The notes below the pieces were generated by a model. It had not been told where the DNA came from and ran no database searches. It was given only the letters and a program-made list of their open reading frames with translations. From JAAFHB01 sp963675995 (GTDB lineage: Bacteria > Bacteroidota > Bacteroidia > Bacteroidales > Prolixibacteraceae): DNA of 64,000 bases. The position numbers were made by a program, and so were the translations under genes. This document shows, in pieces, positions 35,421 to 44,788 of this stretch. Each line of letters begins with the position of its first letter. Position 1 is the first letter of the stretch. The stretch is taken from NCBI GenBank assembly GCA_963675995.2, contig CAXXIY010000001.1, positions 2,356,001 to 2,420,000 of the forward strand. The letters are read 5' to 3'.

Positions 35421-37715
35421 CTATCTCTTGTCCATTTTCGGTTCCGGTCCCATCTCCATTTTCAGTTTTCCACCTTTAGAAAGCTCCTGATGAGTCAGCC
35501 AGAAACGATCCAGTTTCTTCCCATTTAATTTTATGGATTGAATATAAATATTCTTTTCTGAATTGTTATTGGCGATGATTGTAAACTTTTTGCCTGTGCT
35601 ATATATGGGGTCAAGTTTAATCTCCACCCGGTTAAAAACCGGACTCGTGATCTGATATTTATTATCACCAGGGCAAATCGGATGAATCCCCATCGCCGAG
35701 AGGACGTACCAGGCCGACATCTGCCCCACATCATCATTACCGCAAAGTCCGAGTACATCGGCGCCATAGGCATTTTTACATATCTTTCTGGTCCATTTCT
35801 GGGTAAGCCATGGTAAACCAGCCTCATTGAAGAGATAGGGTACATTATGTACCGGTTCGTTGGGGTGGTTGTAATAATCGTTCCATTTGAAGTTGTCGGG
35901 TGATTTGTCAAAAAAATTGGTCAATTCGTCCACGAAAAACTGCTTTCCCATCAGTTTCATCATTCCGGGAACATCATGGGGAACAAACCAACCTTGTTGA
36001 TAGGGGTTTGACTCTGCACAACCTTGTCCATGAACCGTCTTCCCTTTCCATTCGAGCCATTTTGTTTCGCTTAACCTTCCACGGAACCATTTAACCTCAT
36101 CATTCCAGATGTTTTTATAGGCGAGGCTTTTTTGGTAATAGTTTTTAGCAAGCTCTGGTTTTCCGACCGATTCAGCGAATCTTCCGACACACCATTCGGA
36201 ATAGGCATTTTCGAGTGTTCCGGAGATGGAACCTTCAAGATATCCCTTTTCTCCACTTCCGTTTCCATCAACTGTATTTTTGCAATAGGTAAATGCTTTA
36301 TCAATATCATAATTGCGGATCCCTTTCTCAAAGGCATCGACCAGTGATATTACACCGGGATTACCGAGCATTACCCCTGTATTGTAATTTAGCAATTCCC
36401 ATTTGGGCATCGATTTATGCCCGGTAAAGTCAGCTGTCTCTATCCAGGAATTGATCGCATCGTTGACTAATTCAGGGTTTATGATGGTTTGCAATGGGAA
36501 CTGGCTTCTGAAAACATCCCATCCGCTGTAGAGGGTTCTGAAGGTATACCCTTTTGAATTGTGTACCTTCTTATCTGAGCCCATGTAATTTCCATTAATA
36601 TCTGTAAACATGCGCGGATCGAGCATCGACCGGTAAAGAGCGGTGTAAAAGATCGTTTTGTCTTTCTCATCCTCTCCGGTAACATTCACCTTGGTGAGCA
36701 TTTTGCGCCACGATTCACGGCTCTCATTAACCACCTGATCGAAATTCCAGTGGGGTATATCATGTTCCAGATTGGCACGAGCCCCTTCTATGTTCACAAA
36801 CGAAATCCCGCTTTTTAGTAAAACAACCTCTCCCTCGGCGGTGCTGAACTCGGTAAAAAAACCAAGGTGTTTTCCCTGCTTTTCTTTTACTCCATAGCTT
36901 ACCTGAGCATTTGCAACCAGTTGCTGGTACTCCGGTGAAGGTACTTCGGCAGCTTTTCGTTTCCAGCCATCCGGAATATTGGCGCTCCATACGCCATATT
37001 TAACAAGGGGTTTACTGAACTGGCACCAGAAATAGACAGTGTACCAAACCCTTGCACCATTTCCCCAGCCTCCTCCTTCGGGTGTACATTTCATCCAGCC
37101 ACTGATGGTGTGGTCGTCCTCTACCTTTACATATTGCTCAACTGATGTTCCGCCAACACGTCGGGATAAATCGATCTGGATTCTTGAAAGTTCTTGTTTC
37201 GGATAGGTGAAACGGATAATTCCCGATCTGGCGGCGGCGGTTAACTCTGCCCTGACCTTATAGTCATCAAGCATCACGGCATAGTAACCTGCCTTTGCGA
37301 TCTCTCTATCGTGTGAAAACCGGGAACGGTATCCACTACCGGGAACTGCTTCATCCCCTTTGTTTGTTTTCAGCAAACCTGTAGTTGGCATTACCAGAAA
37401 ATTACCCAGGTCACCATTCCATCCTATCCCGCTCATATGGGTAAAACTGAACCCTTCAATCGTTTTATTGAACCACGAATAGCCGTTTCCATTGTCACCT
37501 CCGGTATTTGTATCGGGACTAAGCTGAACCAGTCCAAATGGGGTAGTTGCTCCGGGGAACGTTCTTCCACAATCTTTACCAGCTAATTTTGAACCTGCAG
37601 GTCCAAATGCCCCGATCATCGGATTGACATAATCAATATTTGTTTTTTTCTGCCCCAGCGTGGGAAAGGCAAGGCTAAACAGGAAGAAAAATACCAGCAA
37701 AAGATGTCGATTCAT
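35421..37715 (-). CDS. GH92 alpha-mannosidase-like protein (complete)
   Basis: The 764-residue protein has a signal peptide (1-21) and full GH92 architecture. The N-domain has DYVNPMIG, RTFPGATTPFGLVQLSPDT and GFSFTHMSGIG; the helical domain has TLYSGWDVFRSQFPL, the catalytic-acid region CAESNPYQQGWFVPHD and the hallmark NDDVGQMSAWYVLSAMGIHP. The acid Glu and the base Asp in NDDVGQ are present, so it should be active. In most GH92 proteins the acid motif reads EGNxxQYxWFVPHD; the AESNPYQQGW version is unusual and may mean altered leaving-group preference. GH92 enzymes are calcium-dependent and remove alpha-mannose by inversion. A 241-bp AT-rich gap upstream (37716-37956) may hold a promoter for this gene and the two that follow. 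Confidence 0.9.
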   Translation of the reverse strand: MNRHLLLVFFFLFSLAFPTLGQKKTNIDYVNPMIGAFGPAGSKLAGKDCGRTFPGATTPFGLVQLSPDTNTGGDNGNGYSWFNKTIEGFSFTHMSGIGWNGDLGNFLVMPTTGLLKTNKGDEAVPGSGYRSRFSHDREIAKAGYYAVMLDDYKVRAELTAAARSGIIRFTYPKQELSRIQIDLSRRVGGTSVEQYVKVEDDHTISGWMKCTPEGGGWGNGARVWYTVYFWCQFSKPLVKYGVWSANIPDGWKRKAAEVPSPEYQQLVANAQVSYGVKEKQGKHLGFFTEFSTAEGEVVLLKSGISFVNIEGARANLEHDIPHWNFDQVVNESRESWRKMLTKVNVTGEDEKDKTIFYTALYRSMLDPRMFTDINGNYMGSDKKVHNSKGYTFRTLYSGWDVFRSQFPLQTIINPELVNDAINSWIETADFTGHKSMPKWELLNYNTGVMLGNPGVISLVDAFEKGIRNYDIDKAFTYCKNTVDGNGSGEKGYLEGSISGTLENAYSEWCVGRFAESVGKPELAKNYYQKSLAYKNIWNDEVKWFRGRLSETKWLEWKGKTVHGQGCAESNPYQQGWFVPHDVPGMMKLMGKQFFVDELTNFFDKSPDNFKWNDYYNHPNEPVHNVPYLFNEAGLPWLTQKWTRKICKNAYGADVLGLCGNDDVGQMSAWYVLSAMGIHPICPGDNKYQITSPVFNRVEIKLDPIYSTGKKFTIIANNNSEKNIYIQSIKLNGKKLDRFWLTHQELSKGGKLKMEMGPEPKMDKR

Positions 37716-37956
37716 AAAGCATTATATATTAGTAGCATATTTAATTGGTGATGCGTTAATTGCATAAAGAATTTTCCAGAATGCAAAAAATATAAAATAA
37801 GGTATGATAATTATATAATTGTGTCTTAAAATGTGTGAATTAAAAATTTAGTATTAAACCTGTTGTTATCATTTTCAAAGGATATTCTTTCTCCTTTTCA
37901 ATTTATCCCATTAACGAATTAGTACATTACCTTATTAGCACATTATCTTATGTCTA

Positions 37957-39774
37957 TTAGTCTTTAGACTTGAGATATTCAGGAGGTACTTTGCTGAAAA
38001 TTGCCCTGATCTTTTTCATATCAAATTTCAGACTCCGGTCAAAGTTGTAGATTCCATTTTGTTCCTGTTCAACATCGGTAAACTGGGTATAGCAATAACC
38101 GGTTATGTAGCTTGTTGTCAGAATTGCATCGGTTAGCTTGCCCAGCCGGTCGTAATATTCATCAATCGATTTGGGTTCGCTGTATCCCCATGAAGACTCG
38201 CTCATTGATTTGGAAACCCATTTGATTCCACCATATTCATCCAGGACATAGGGTTGGTTATTGTATTTTTCTACGGCGTAATTGGTGAAGATCTGCCGTT
38301 TTTCATTTGGTGTCAAATAATTTTTAAACTCCTCAGGATTTTGAACATAGCAATGTGCTGTCCATAAATCGGTCCTGATGTGTGTCCAGCCGCTGGCATC
38401 ATTGATGGGGCGTGTAGGATCGAGATTTTTAGTAACATTACAGACATCATTTACAAGCCGGCCGAATTGCGGATTCTTGGATGAACCTGTTTCATTAAAG
38501 GGGGTCCAGGCAATGATGGAGGGATGATTTCTATCACGGGTAACAATTTCAAACCATTCGCTCAGGAAGTTCCTGCCCCCTTCGGGGTCATTTACTCCAA
38601 ATCCTCCGCTGGAAGATTCCGCCCAAGTAAGGTAACCCAGCTTGTCAGCCCAGTAATGGAAGCGCTCATCAAAGATCTTCTGGTGAAGACGGGCCCCGTT
38701 GAATCCGGCATTCATAGAGAGTTGAACATCATTTTTTAAGGCTTCATCTGTCGGAGCCGTCCATATTCCTTCGGGATAAAAACCCTGATCGAGGACAAAC
38801 CTTAAATAGAGTAGCTTATTATTCAGGAATATCCGGTTTCCCTCGATATGGATTTTGCGCATCCCTGCGTAGCTTTTTACTTCGTCAACCACCATACCAT
38901 TCCGGTCTGTAACCTGATAGACAATATTGTATAAGAACGGGGATTCTGGCGACCAGGTTTTTGGTTTTTTAATTCTGAGATCGGCAGCACAATTATTACC
39001 TGCGAAAATCTCCTTTTTGGCTACGACCTTTTTGCCATCGAAAATTAAAACTTTAAACTTCATCCCCTGTACCAGCGTATAAAACTGAGGTTGAATGATA
39101 AACCGGTTATTATCCAGGTCGGGTGTGATATGACAATCCTTCAGTCCGTTTTTTGCGACTGCTTCAAGCCAGACTGTTCTCCAAATACCGGTAGTTCTGG
39201 AATAATCACAACCCGAAGATTTCAGTTCAAGCGATTGTTTTCCTCCGGGTTGTTTACCCGAACGTCTGTTGTCGATTACACGCAGCACCAGGCTGTTGGC
39301 GCCCCCTAGGGTAATAAAATCCGAGATATCGTAACTGAACGACGAAGTTCCGCCCCAATGTGAACCTGTTTTTTTACCATCAATATATAATTCACTTTGA
39401 TAATCAACCCCTCCAAAGTGGATCATTATCTTTTTCCCGCTCCAGGTTTTAGGTATCTCAATTTTTCGCTGATACCACATCTCCTCTATAAAATCCTTGT
39501 ATTCAATACCTGACAGCTTGCTCTCGGGACAAAACGGCACAATTATCTGATCTTTAAATCCTGTTGAGGCGATAAACCCTTTTCCTAATCCTGTTTTGTC
39601 AAAGTCGAAGGTATAACTCCATGGCCCATTAAGATTTATCCACTCCATACGCTCAAACTGGGGACGGGGGTATTCGGGGCGGGGGATTGATTGTGCAAAT
39701 ACATTTTTAGAAAAGGTGATGCACACCAAAGAAAAAATTGCAATAAATAAAGATCGCTGAACTCCTTTTTTCAT
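37957..39774 (-). CDS. GH2 glycoside hydrolase, tandem copy 1
   Basis: The 605-residue protein has a signal peptide (1-27, ending VFAQ), a jelly-roll (NLNGPWSYTFDF), an Ig-like domain and a barrel with Glu428 in PFNETG (acid/base) and Glu513 in LDEYGG (nucleophile). It is strikingly similar to the next gene upstream (39882-41705): PFCPESKLSG, HFGxVDYQSEL, LKDCHITPDLD, GARLHQKxFxERFHYWADKLGYLTW and more are shared. They are tandem duplicates. GH2 proteins of this length are commonly called beta-galactosidase, beta-glucuronidase or exo-beta-mannosidase; none can be chosen from sequence alone. The gene lies 107 bp after its twin. Confidence 0.88.
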   Translation of the reverse strand: MKKGVQRSLFIAIFSLVCITFSKNVFAQSIPRPEYPRPQFERMEWINLNGPWSYTFDFDKTGLGKGFIASTGFKDQIIVPFCPESKLSGIEYKDFIEEMWYQRKIEIPKTWSGKKIMIHFGGVDYQSELYIDGKKTGSHWGGTSSFSYDISDFITLGGANSLVLRVIDNRRSGKQPGGKQSLELKSSGCDYSRTTGIWRTVWLEAVAKNGLKDCHITPDLDNNRFIIQPQFYTLVQGMKFKVLIFDGKKVVAKKEIFAGNNCAADLRIKKPKTWSPESPFLYNIVYQVTDRNGMVVDEVKSYAGMRKIHIEGNRIFLNNKLLYLRFVLDQGFYPEGIWTAPTDEALKNDVQLSMNAGFNGARLHQKIFDERFHYWADKLGYLTWAESSSGGFGVNDPEGGRNFLSEWFEIVTRDRNHPSIIAWTPFNETGSSKNPQFGRLVNDVCNVTKNLDPTRPINDASGWTHIRTDLWTAHCYVQNPEEFKNYLTPNEKRQIFTNYAVEKYNNQPYVLDEYGGIKWVSKSMSESSWGYSEPKSIDEYYDRLGKLTDAILTTSYITGYCYTQFTDVEQEQNGIYNFDRSLKFDMKKIRAIFSKVPPEYLKSKD

Positions 39775-39881
39775 GAATAGTTGATTTATTCTTTTGTATA
39801 TATTAAACCCCCTTCAGGGTTATGGTTTTACTGGTTCGGTGATCCCTGGGTTACACCAATGGTTATTCAAATTGAACCCTT

Positions 39882-41705
39882 TCAGGGCTTGAATGACTCC
39901 GGTATACGGCTGAACACTTTTCGGATTTTAGTCATGTCAAATTTACATGTTCGGTCGTAATTGTAAATCCCGTTTTTCTCCTGCTCAACATCGAACAGCT
40001 GGGTATAGCAATAACCCGAAATTGAGGGAAAAAAAAGGATGGCGTCGGTCAGTTGGGTGAGGCGTGTTACAAATTCGTCTTCTGTTGATGGGGCTTGCTC
40101 GTAGTACCAGTATCCATCCTCAGGGTTGGTTTTCGAGATCAGACGGACTCCGCCATATTCATCAAGAAAAAAAGGTTGCCCTTCATACTGGGTTTGATCA
40201 CTGTTGTTTACAAATATTGGGGACTTTTCATTAGGCGCCAGCATCTCTTTTAATTTTAAAGGATCCTGCTCATAAACATGCGAGGAGTAAATATCTGTTT
40301 TGATGTGGTAGTAGCCACTGGCGTCGTTGATCGGTCGGGTCTGGTCGATCCGTTTGGTTGCATTATAGACGTCAAGTACCAAGCGGTCGTAGTTGATCGG
40401 ATGATTTTTACGGATTCCGGTTTCATTAAACGGCGTCCAGACAATGATCGAGGGGTGATTACGGTCGCGCTCCACAATATCTTCCCATTCGCTCAGGAAG
40501 TTGCGTCCCGCTTCAATCTCAGTGGTGTTGCATCCCCAGCTGGATGATTCGCCCCAGGTGAGGTAGCCCAATTTGTCGGCCCAATAATGGAACCGCTCTT
40601 CAAACACTTTTTGATGAAGACGGGCCCCGTTAAATCCGGCATCCATCGATAGTTGAATGTCATTTTTTAAAGCGGCATCAGTCGGAGCTGTCCAAATCCC
40701 ATCGGGATAAAATCCCTGGTCAAGCACCAATCTAAGATAAACTGGTTTATTGTTTAAAAATAGCCGGTTTCCTTCAGTGTGAATTTTCCGAAGTCCGGCA
40801 TAACTTTTTACCTCATCAATGACTGAATTTTTTTTGTCCAGGACCTGATAACTAATGTCATATAAAAATGGTGATTCAGGAGACCAGGTTTTTGGATTTT
40901 TGATGGTCAGCTCAGCAGAAGTTGAGTTGGTCGCGGGAATAGTTTGTTGTGCGACGACTTTCCCCTTGTCCAGGAGGGTAACATTAAATTTCATCCCGGT
41001 TTCGATACCATAGAACTGAGGGTTGAATATAAATCTGTTGCGGTCAAGATCAGGTGTGATGTGACAATCTTTTAAACCTTTCGCTGCGACCGGTTCTAGC
41101 CATACCGTTTGCCAGATGCCAGTGGTGCGGGTGTAAACGCCTCCCCATGATTTAAGCGATCCGCTCTGTTTTCCGACGGGTTGTCTTCCCGAACGGGTGT
41201 TGTCGGTAACCTGTAATACAAGATTATTTTTTCCACCGAAGGTGATATAGTTTGTTATATCATAAGCAAATGAAGCTGTACCGCCAAAATGGTTGCCTAC
41301 AACTTTTCCGTCAATTGATAATTCGCTCTGATAGTCGACTGCGCCAAAATGAAGGATCACTTTTTTACCTATCCAGGAGGATGGGATTTCAATTGTCCTG
41401 TGATACCACATCGTTTCAATGAAATCGGTATATCCAACCCCGGATAGTTTACTCTCGGGACAAAATGGGACAATAATTTTATGATCAAAACCTTTAGATG
41501 ATCTGTAACCCCTTTCGTTTCCCGTCTTACTGAAGTCGAAGATATAACTCCATTCTCCATTAAGATTTTTCCATTCAGACCGTTCAAACTGGGGTTTTGG
41601 ATATTCTGCCCGAGGGATAATCTGTGCTGCAGTAGTAACGGCAAACATCAGACTACCCCAGAACCACAGATGAAAAAACAGGAACGGATTATTTTTTTTT
41701 ATCAT
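39882..41705 (-). CDS. GH2 glycoside hydrolase, tandem copy 2
   Basis: I start at the ATG at 41705 (607 residues) because it opens a proper signal peptide (IKKNNPFLFFHLWFW...TTAAQ); an ATG at 41738 would add 11 residues. Domain order is the same as in its twin at 37957-39774. The acid/base is Glu428 in PFNETG and the nucleophile Glu516 in LDEYGG. It differs from its twin mainly around WGESSSWGCNTTE (versus AESSSGGFGVND) and in the Ig-like domain, near the active-site rim, so the two may accept different aglycones. It is the first enzyme gene after the SusC/SusD/lipoprotein genes and follows the hairpin at 41955-41986. Confidence 0.88.
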   Translation of the reverse strand: MIKKNNPFLFFHLWFWGSLMFAVTTAAQIIPRAEYPKPQFERSEWKNLNGEWSYIFDFSKTGNERGYRSSKGFDHKIIVPFCPESKLSGVGYTDFIETMWYHRTIEIPSSWIGKKVILHFGAVDYQSELSIDGKVVGNHFGGTASFAYDITNYITFGGKNNLVLQVTDNTRSGRQPVGKQSGSLKSWGGVYTRTTGIWQTVWLEPVAAKGLKDCHITPDLDRNRFIFNPQFYGIETGMKFNVTLLDKGKVVAQQTIPATNSTSAELTIKNPKTWSPESPFLYDISYQVLDKKNSVIDEVKSYAGLRKIHTEGNRLFLNNKPVYLRLVLDQGFYPDGIWTAPTDAALKNDIQLSMDAGFNGARLHQKVFEERFHYWADKLGYLTWGESSSWGCNTTEIEAGRNFLSEWEDIVERDRNHPSIIVWTPFNETGIRKNHPINYDRLVLDVYNATKRIDQTRPINDASGYYHIKTDIYSSHVYEQDPLKLKEMLAPNEKSPIFVNNSDQTQYEGQPFFLDEYGGVRLISKTNPEDGYWYYEQAPSTEDEFVTRLTQLTDAILFFPSISGYCYTQLFDVEQEKNGIYNYDRTCKFDMTKIRKVFSRIPESFKP

Positions 41706-42008
41706 TTGTTGGCAGTAATAATTTTCGAGAAATGGCATGCAATGACCTATCCACTTGGTTAGGTGGCTATTTGTGTAGTTTTATAATGCTTTTTTGATTT
41801 GGGGTTTAAGCATGGAGTTCGTATTCAGATTCTCCTATTGCAGGAGGCCTTTGGCTAATTAACCCCGTCTGATTAAAATCAATAATTCTTTGCCCTTTAT
41901 CAGGTTTTAATATTTACTTCTTCACATCTGAACCGGGAAAAAGAAGTTTTAAAATTCCCCGGATTTCCGATAGGAGATCCGGGGAATCAGGGAATCTTAA
42001 ACTATAAT
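41706..42008. promoter_or_regulatory. 303-bp gap between binding-protein and enzyme genes
   Basis: Besides the hairpin at 41955-41986 listed separately, this stretch shows AT-rich sequence and short T-runs but no recognised gene or clear TAnnTTTG box on the minus strand. It probably holds the 5' leader or a promoter for the two GH2 genes. Confidence 0.35.
41955..41986 (-). terminator. Strong hairpin after susC-susD-lipoprotein genes
   Basis: Arms TTCCCCGGAT (41955-41964) and ATCCGGGGAA (41977-41986) pair perfectly over 10 bp with a 12-base loop. On the minus strand the stem is followed at once by TTTTAAAACTTCTTTTT. It begins 22 bp after the stop of the lipoprotein gene. This is the best terminator candidate in the window. 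In PULs such a hairpin commonly lets the binding and transport genes be expressed more highly than downstream enzymes, either by partial termination or by protecting the upstream mRNA end. Confidence 0.72.
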
Positions 42009-42779
42009 TTACTTCACTTCTTTTAAGCGGAATACACCTCTCCAGTTATAGGAGTTGGGATAGGCATTTGCTGCAGGAACATTGGTTGATGTATAGATCA
42101 GCGAATCGTTGGATGCGGTATAAATTCCGCTATGATTTGTGTAATCAATAGGCACAGCTGCACTTGCGGTTCCTCCAAAAAAGTTTACTAAAACTTTCCC
42201 TGCATTATCAACAGAGTACTGAGAAAGTGGATAGATAGTAACAGGATAGCCAGGTACTATCATTTTCCACCCTTTCCCTGAAAGAAAGATCCAGACGCAA
42301 TCAGTGGTTGTATTAGTCCCCACTTTTTTAAAGGTACCTCTGAAGACTTTAGTTGCGAGTGAATTGGTCAGATTGATTTGATCAAATGCAAGATACGTTG
42401 AGTCAGGACGCATAAAATTGACGTTTCTGTTGTCATAACTCAGATCTCCTTTTAACAATTGTGTACTTGTTGTTAAATTAAGTTTGTTTCCTGTTAAAGC
42501 CCAGGTGATCGGTGAACCTGTTGTAATACTAATGGCGGCACGGGATGTGTGATTATTGATTGTCATCATAGTGCCTGTTCCACTACCTTCGCCTGTCATT
42601 TTCATGATGTACATCACATCCCCATTGTAGTATTGGTTTGTTTTCAAGTCATATAGCTCTGAGGCCATCCAAACAGTCCCATTAAGCGGGAAACTAGCAT
42701 CGCTCTCTTTTTTGCACGAGGTAAACATCATTGTACCCATAAATCCGAAGACAATGACGAATAAAAAGTATTTTCTCAT
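42009..42779 (-). CDS. Lipoprotein in the surface glycan-binding protein position (unrecognised)
   Basis: The 256-residue protein has a lipoprotein signal (MFTSC, Cys22) followed by KKESD, an acidic export-like tail of the kind that sends Bacteroidota lipoproteins to the cell surface. The rest is beta-rich, with repeated Thr/Ser/Gly segments (GEGSGTGTMM, ITTGSPITWALTGNKLNL) and a C-terminal NWRGVFRL strand; lipocalin-like or SusE-like strands are possible. I do not recognise a family. Lying 53 bp downstream of susD and just before a terminator, it occupies the position of SusE/SusF-type surface glycan-binding proteins (inference from position only). Confidence 0.6.
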   Translation of the reverse strand: MRKYFLFVIVFGFMGTMMFTSCKKESDASFPLNGTVWMASELYDLKTNQYYNGDVMYIMKMTGEGSGTGTMMTINNHTSRAAISITTGSPITWALTGNKLNLTTSTQLLKGDLSYDNRNVNFMRPDSTYLAFDQINLTNSLATKVFRGTFKKVGTNTTTDCVWIFLSGKGWKMIVPGYPVTIYPLSQYSVDNAGKVLVNFFGGTASAAVPIDYTNHSGIYTASNDSLIYTSTNVPAANAYPNSYNWRGVFRLKEVK

Positions 42780-42832
42780 AATATTCTTATTTTAATATTG
42801 TTTTTGCTTTTTTACCGGTAATCCTATGAAAA

Positions 42833-44758
42833 TTAATTCAACTTAGGATTAAACGGACCGCCATAGTCTTTGCTTTGTTCCACCTTTGGATCTGTTAAAA
42901 GAGTGGCAGAAGGTATAGGCTCAAGTGCATTCTGATCCCATGGATTAAGTACCGTTTTGCTCCCATCACCAATGATTACGTTATCAGTCATAATTTTCTG
43001 GTAAAGCGCGTCAGGATTAGGAGTGGTTGCCATGGTATCGCTTAGAGCCTTCCAAACATCTTCATATGCAAGTGATAAACTTGACAATTTTGAGAGTACA
43101 ATAATGGCCCCGTTGCGTGGAACTTTAAGTTTTAACGCATCAACATTTGGCTCATTTATGACTGATTGGAGTCCAAGGAGATACTTGTATTGACGAAAAT
43201 CACCAAATAATACCCTGCGTTTAATGTCCCATACCCTTTTCCCTTCATAGGCAAGTTCAATAAAACGTTCATTCATAATGATTTTTATCCAATTTGTTCT
43301 ATTGTCAGGAACCGATGCAAGTCCATAGCTACCGTCGTTATTGATGATTCCGGCCCTTGCACGGATTGGTGTCAGATAACCTCTGACTTCACTAAATTTG
43401 CCTGTTTCCACAGCACATTCTGCCATATTTAAGAGTACTTCCGCATAGCGATAGATTGGCCAGTCTGTTTGAATCTTGTCCAACTCCTGATTATGCAGAG
43501 TGGTATCGATACCTTTTCTATTGAGGAATCCAAATCCACCACCGCGCGTTGTTGGATCGAAGGGTTTATCTCCCTTGACCGTTACACCCATAAATGTCCA
43601 TTCACGGCGATTCGGATTAGCCAATGCAGTTGGATTAGGGGGAAAACCATAGCGCGATCCATTATATGCAATTGTTTGTTTAAAACGTGGATCCCTGTTT
43701 TTCCAATAAAGCTTACGATCGTATGTGAAAGAGGAAGTAAGGGTATCTTTTCCGTCGGCCATATTATAACATTGTACCATATTATAGGTTGGAGCAGCCG
43801 CTTCATTATCCCCTCCTTGTTGTGACGGACGCATTCCTTTATAAAGTCCGCCCGAGTTAGTTGTTGGGTATGAAAATTCCTGTGACCATATCCACTCCTT
43901 TTTTGCTCCTGCTTTGTCATAAAACATTTGGGTATAGGGGGGGGTGTTTCCCGCTTTGGTCGTGTAAAGTCCATATCCCTTTCCATCAAGCCATGTTTTG
44001 ACTGCACTCATAGCGTTATATGCATCTGTCCAGTATGTTGCATTTGGAGTGGTGCAAAAAACAGGACTTGCCTTCCACATCAAAACTTCACCTTTAACGA
44101 TCATCGCAATAGGCTTTGTAACCCTGAACTTCTCGTAGCCCGCTATTGCTACTCCGGGTGCGGTTGGTTCTGGTAAGTTGGCGATAGCGCTATCCAGTAA
44201 TTGAGTAATATAATTAAAACACTCCAGGGTTGAGTTTCTTGGTTGCCCTAAAGCCTGTGGATCAGGATTACTTGCGTTGATAACTCCTTTGACAATCGGA
44301 ACTCCCCCATATGTTCTAACTAATCTGAAATACCAATGTGCAAGCATAAAAAAGGCCTGGCCCTTAAGATACTTCTTCCCTGTATAAGTACCCTTATCGA
44401 CATTTTCGAAGAACCTGTTAAGGTCGCGGATTTGTGGGTAAGCGGTGCTAAAAGAAGTATATGCCTGAATGCCAGAACTGCTTCCTGCGGCTATCTGATC
44501 TGTATTAAATTGTGTCCAGGTATTTTGCTGCCACAACCCAAATTCCTCAGTTGCAGGGGCATCATTCTTGGTAAAGTTACCATATAATCCACTGTAAAAC
44601 TTATTTATATACTGCGTAGTATAGGTGGCATCTGTCCAAACCATACTGGGATCCAAACTTTTATATTGCGTAATATCGTCAAATACTTTTGAACATGACA
44701 TTAAGCTTATGATAAATCCAAAGAGGATTACAAATCTCTTTATATTTAATTTCATCAC
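42833..44758 (-). CDS. susD: SusD/RagB family outer-membrane lipoprotein
   Basis: The 641-residue protein has a lipoprotein signal (SLMSC, Cys22) and a SusD-like helical TPR fold: NRFFENVDKGTYTGKKYLKGQAFFMLAHWYFRLVRTYGGVPIV (about 120-160), RYAEVLLNMAECAVETGKF and the C-terminal RFIELAYEGKRVWDIKR motif. SusD proteins form a lid on the partner SusC barrel and bind glycan at the cell surface. It lies 30 bp downstream of the susC homologue. At 641 residues it is on the long side for the family; an extra segment near the C-terminus (residues about 540-610) is not recognised. Confidence 0.93.
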   Translation of the reverse strand: MMKLNIKRFVILFGFIISLMSCSKVFDDITQYKSLDPSMVWTDATYTTQYINKFYSGLYGNFTKNDAPATEEFGLWQQNTWTQFNTDQIAAGSSSGIQAYTSFSTAYPQIRDLNRFFENVDKGTYTGKKYLKGQAFFMLAHWYFRLVRTYGGVPIVKGVINASNPDPQALGQPRNSTLECFNYITQLLDSAIANLPEPTAPGVAIAGYEKFRVTKPIAMIVKGEVLMWKASPVFCTTPNATYWTDAYNAMSAVKTWLDGKGYGLYTTKAGNTPPYTQMFYDKAGAKKEWIWSQEFSYPTTNSGGLYKGMRPSQQGGDNEAAAPTYNMVQCYNMADGKDTLTSSFTYDRKLYWKNRDPRFKQTIAYNGSRYGFPPNPTALANPNRREWTFMGVTVKGDKPFDPTTRGGGFGFLNRKGIDTTLHNQELDKIQTDWPIYRYAEVLLNMAECAVETGKFSEVRGYLTPIRARAGIINNDGSYGLASVPDNRTNWIKIIMNERFIELAYEGKRVWDIKRRVLFGDFRQYKYLLGLQSVINEPNVDALKLKVPRNGAIIVLSKLSSLSLAYEDVWKALSDTMATTPNPDALYQKIMTDNVIIGDGSKTVLNPWDQNALEPIPSATLLTDPKVEQSKDYGGPFNPKLN

Positions 44759-44788
44759 AATATTTTTAAAGGTTTAAAAGAAGTCTTT

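Noticed and set aside
39806..39821. AACCC/GGGTT hairpin between the tandem GH2 genes as a terminator
   Set aside because: Only five paired bases and no T-run directly after it on the minus strand.
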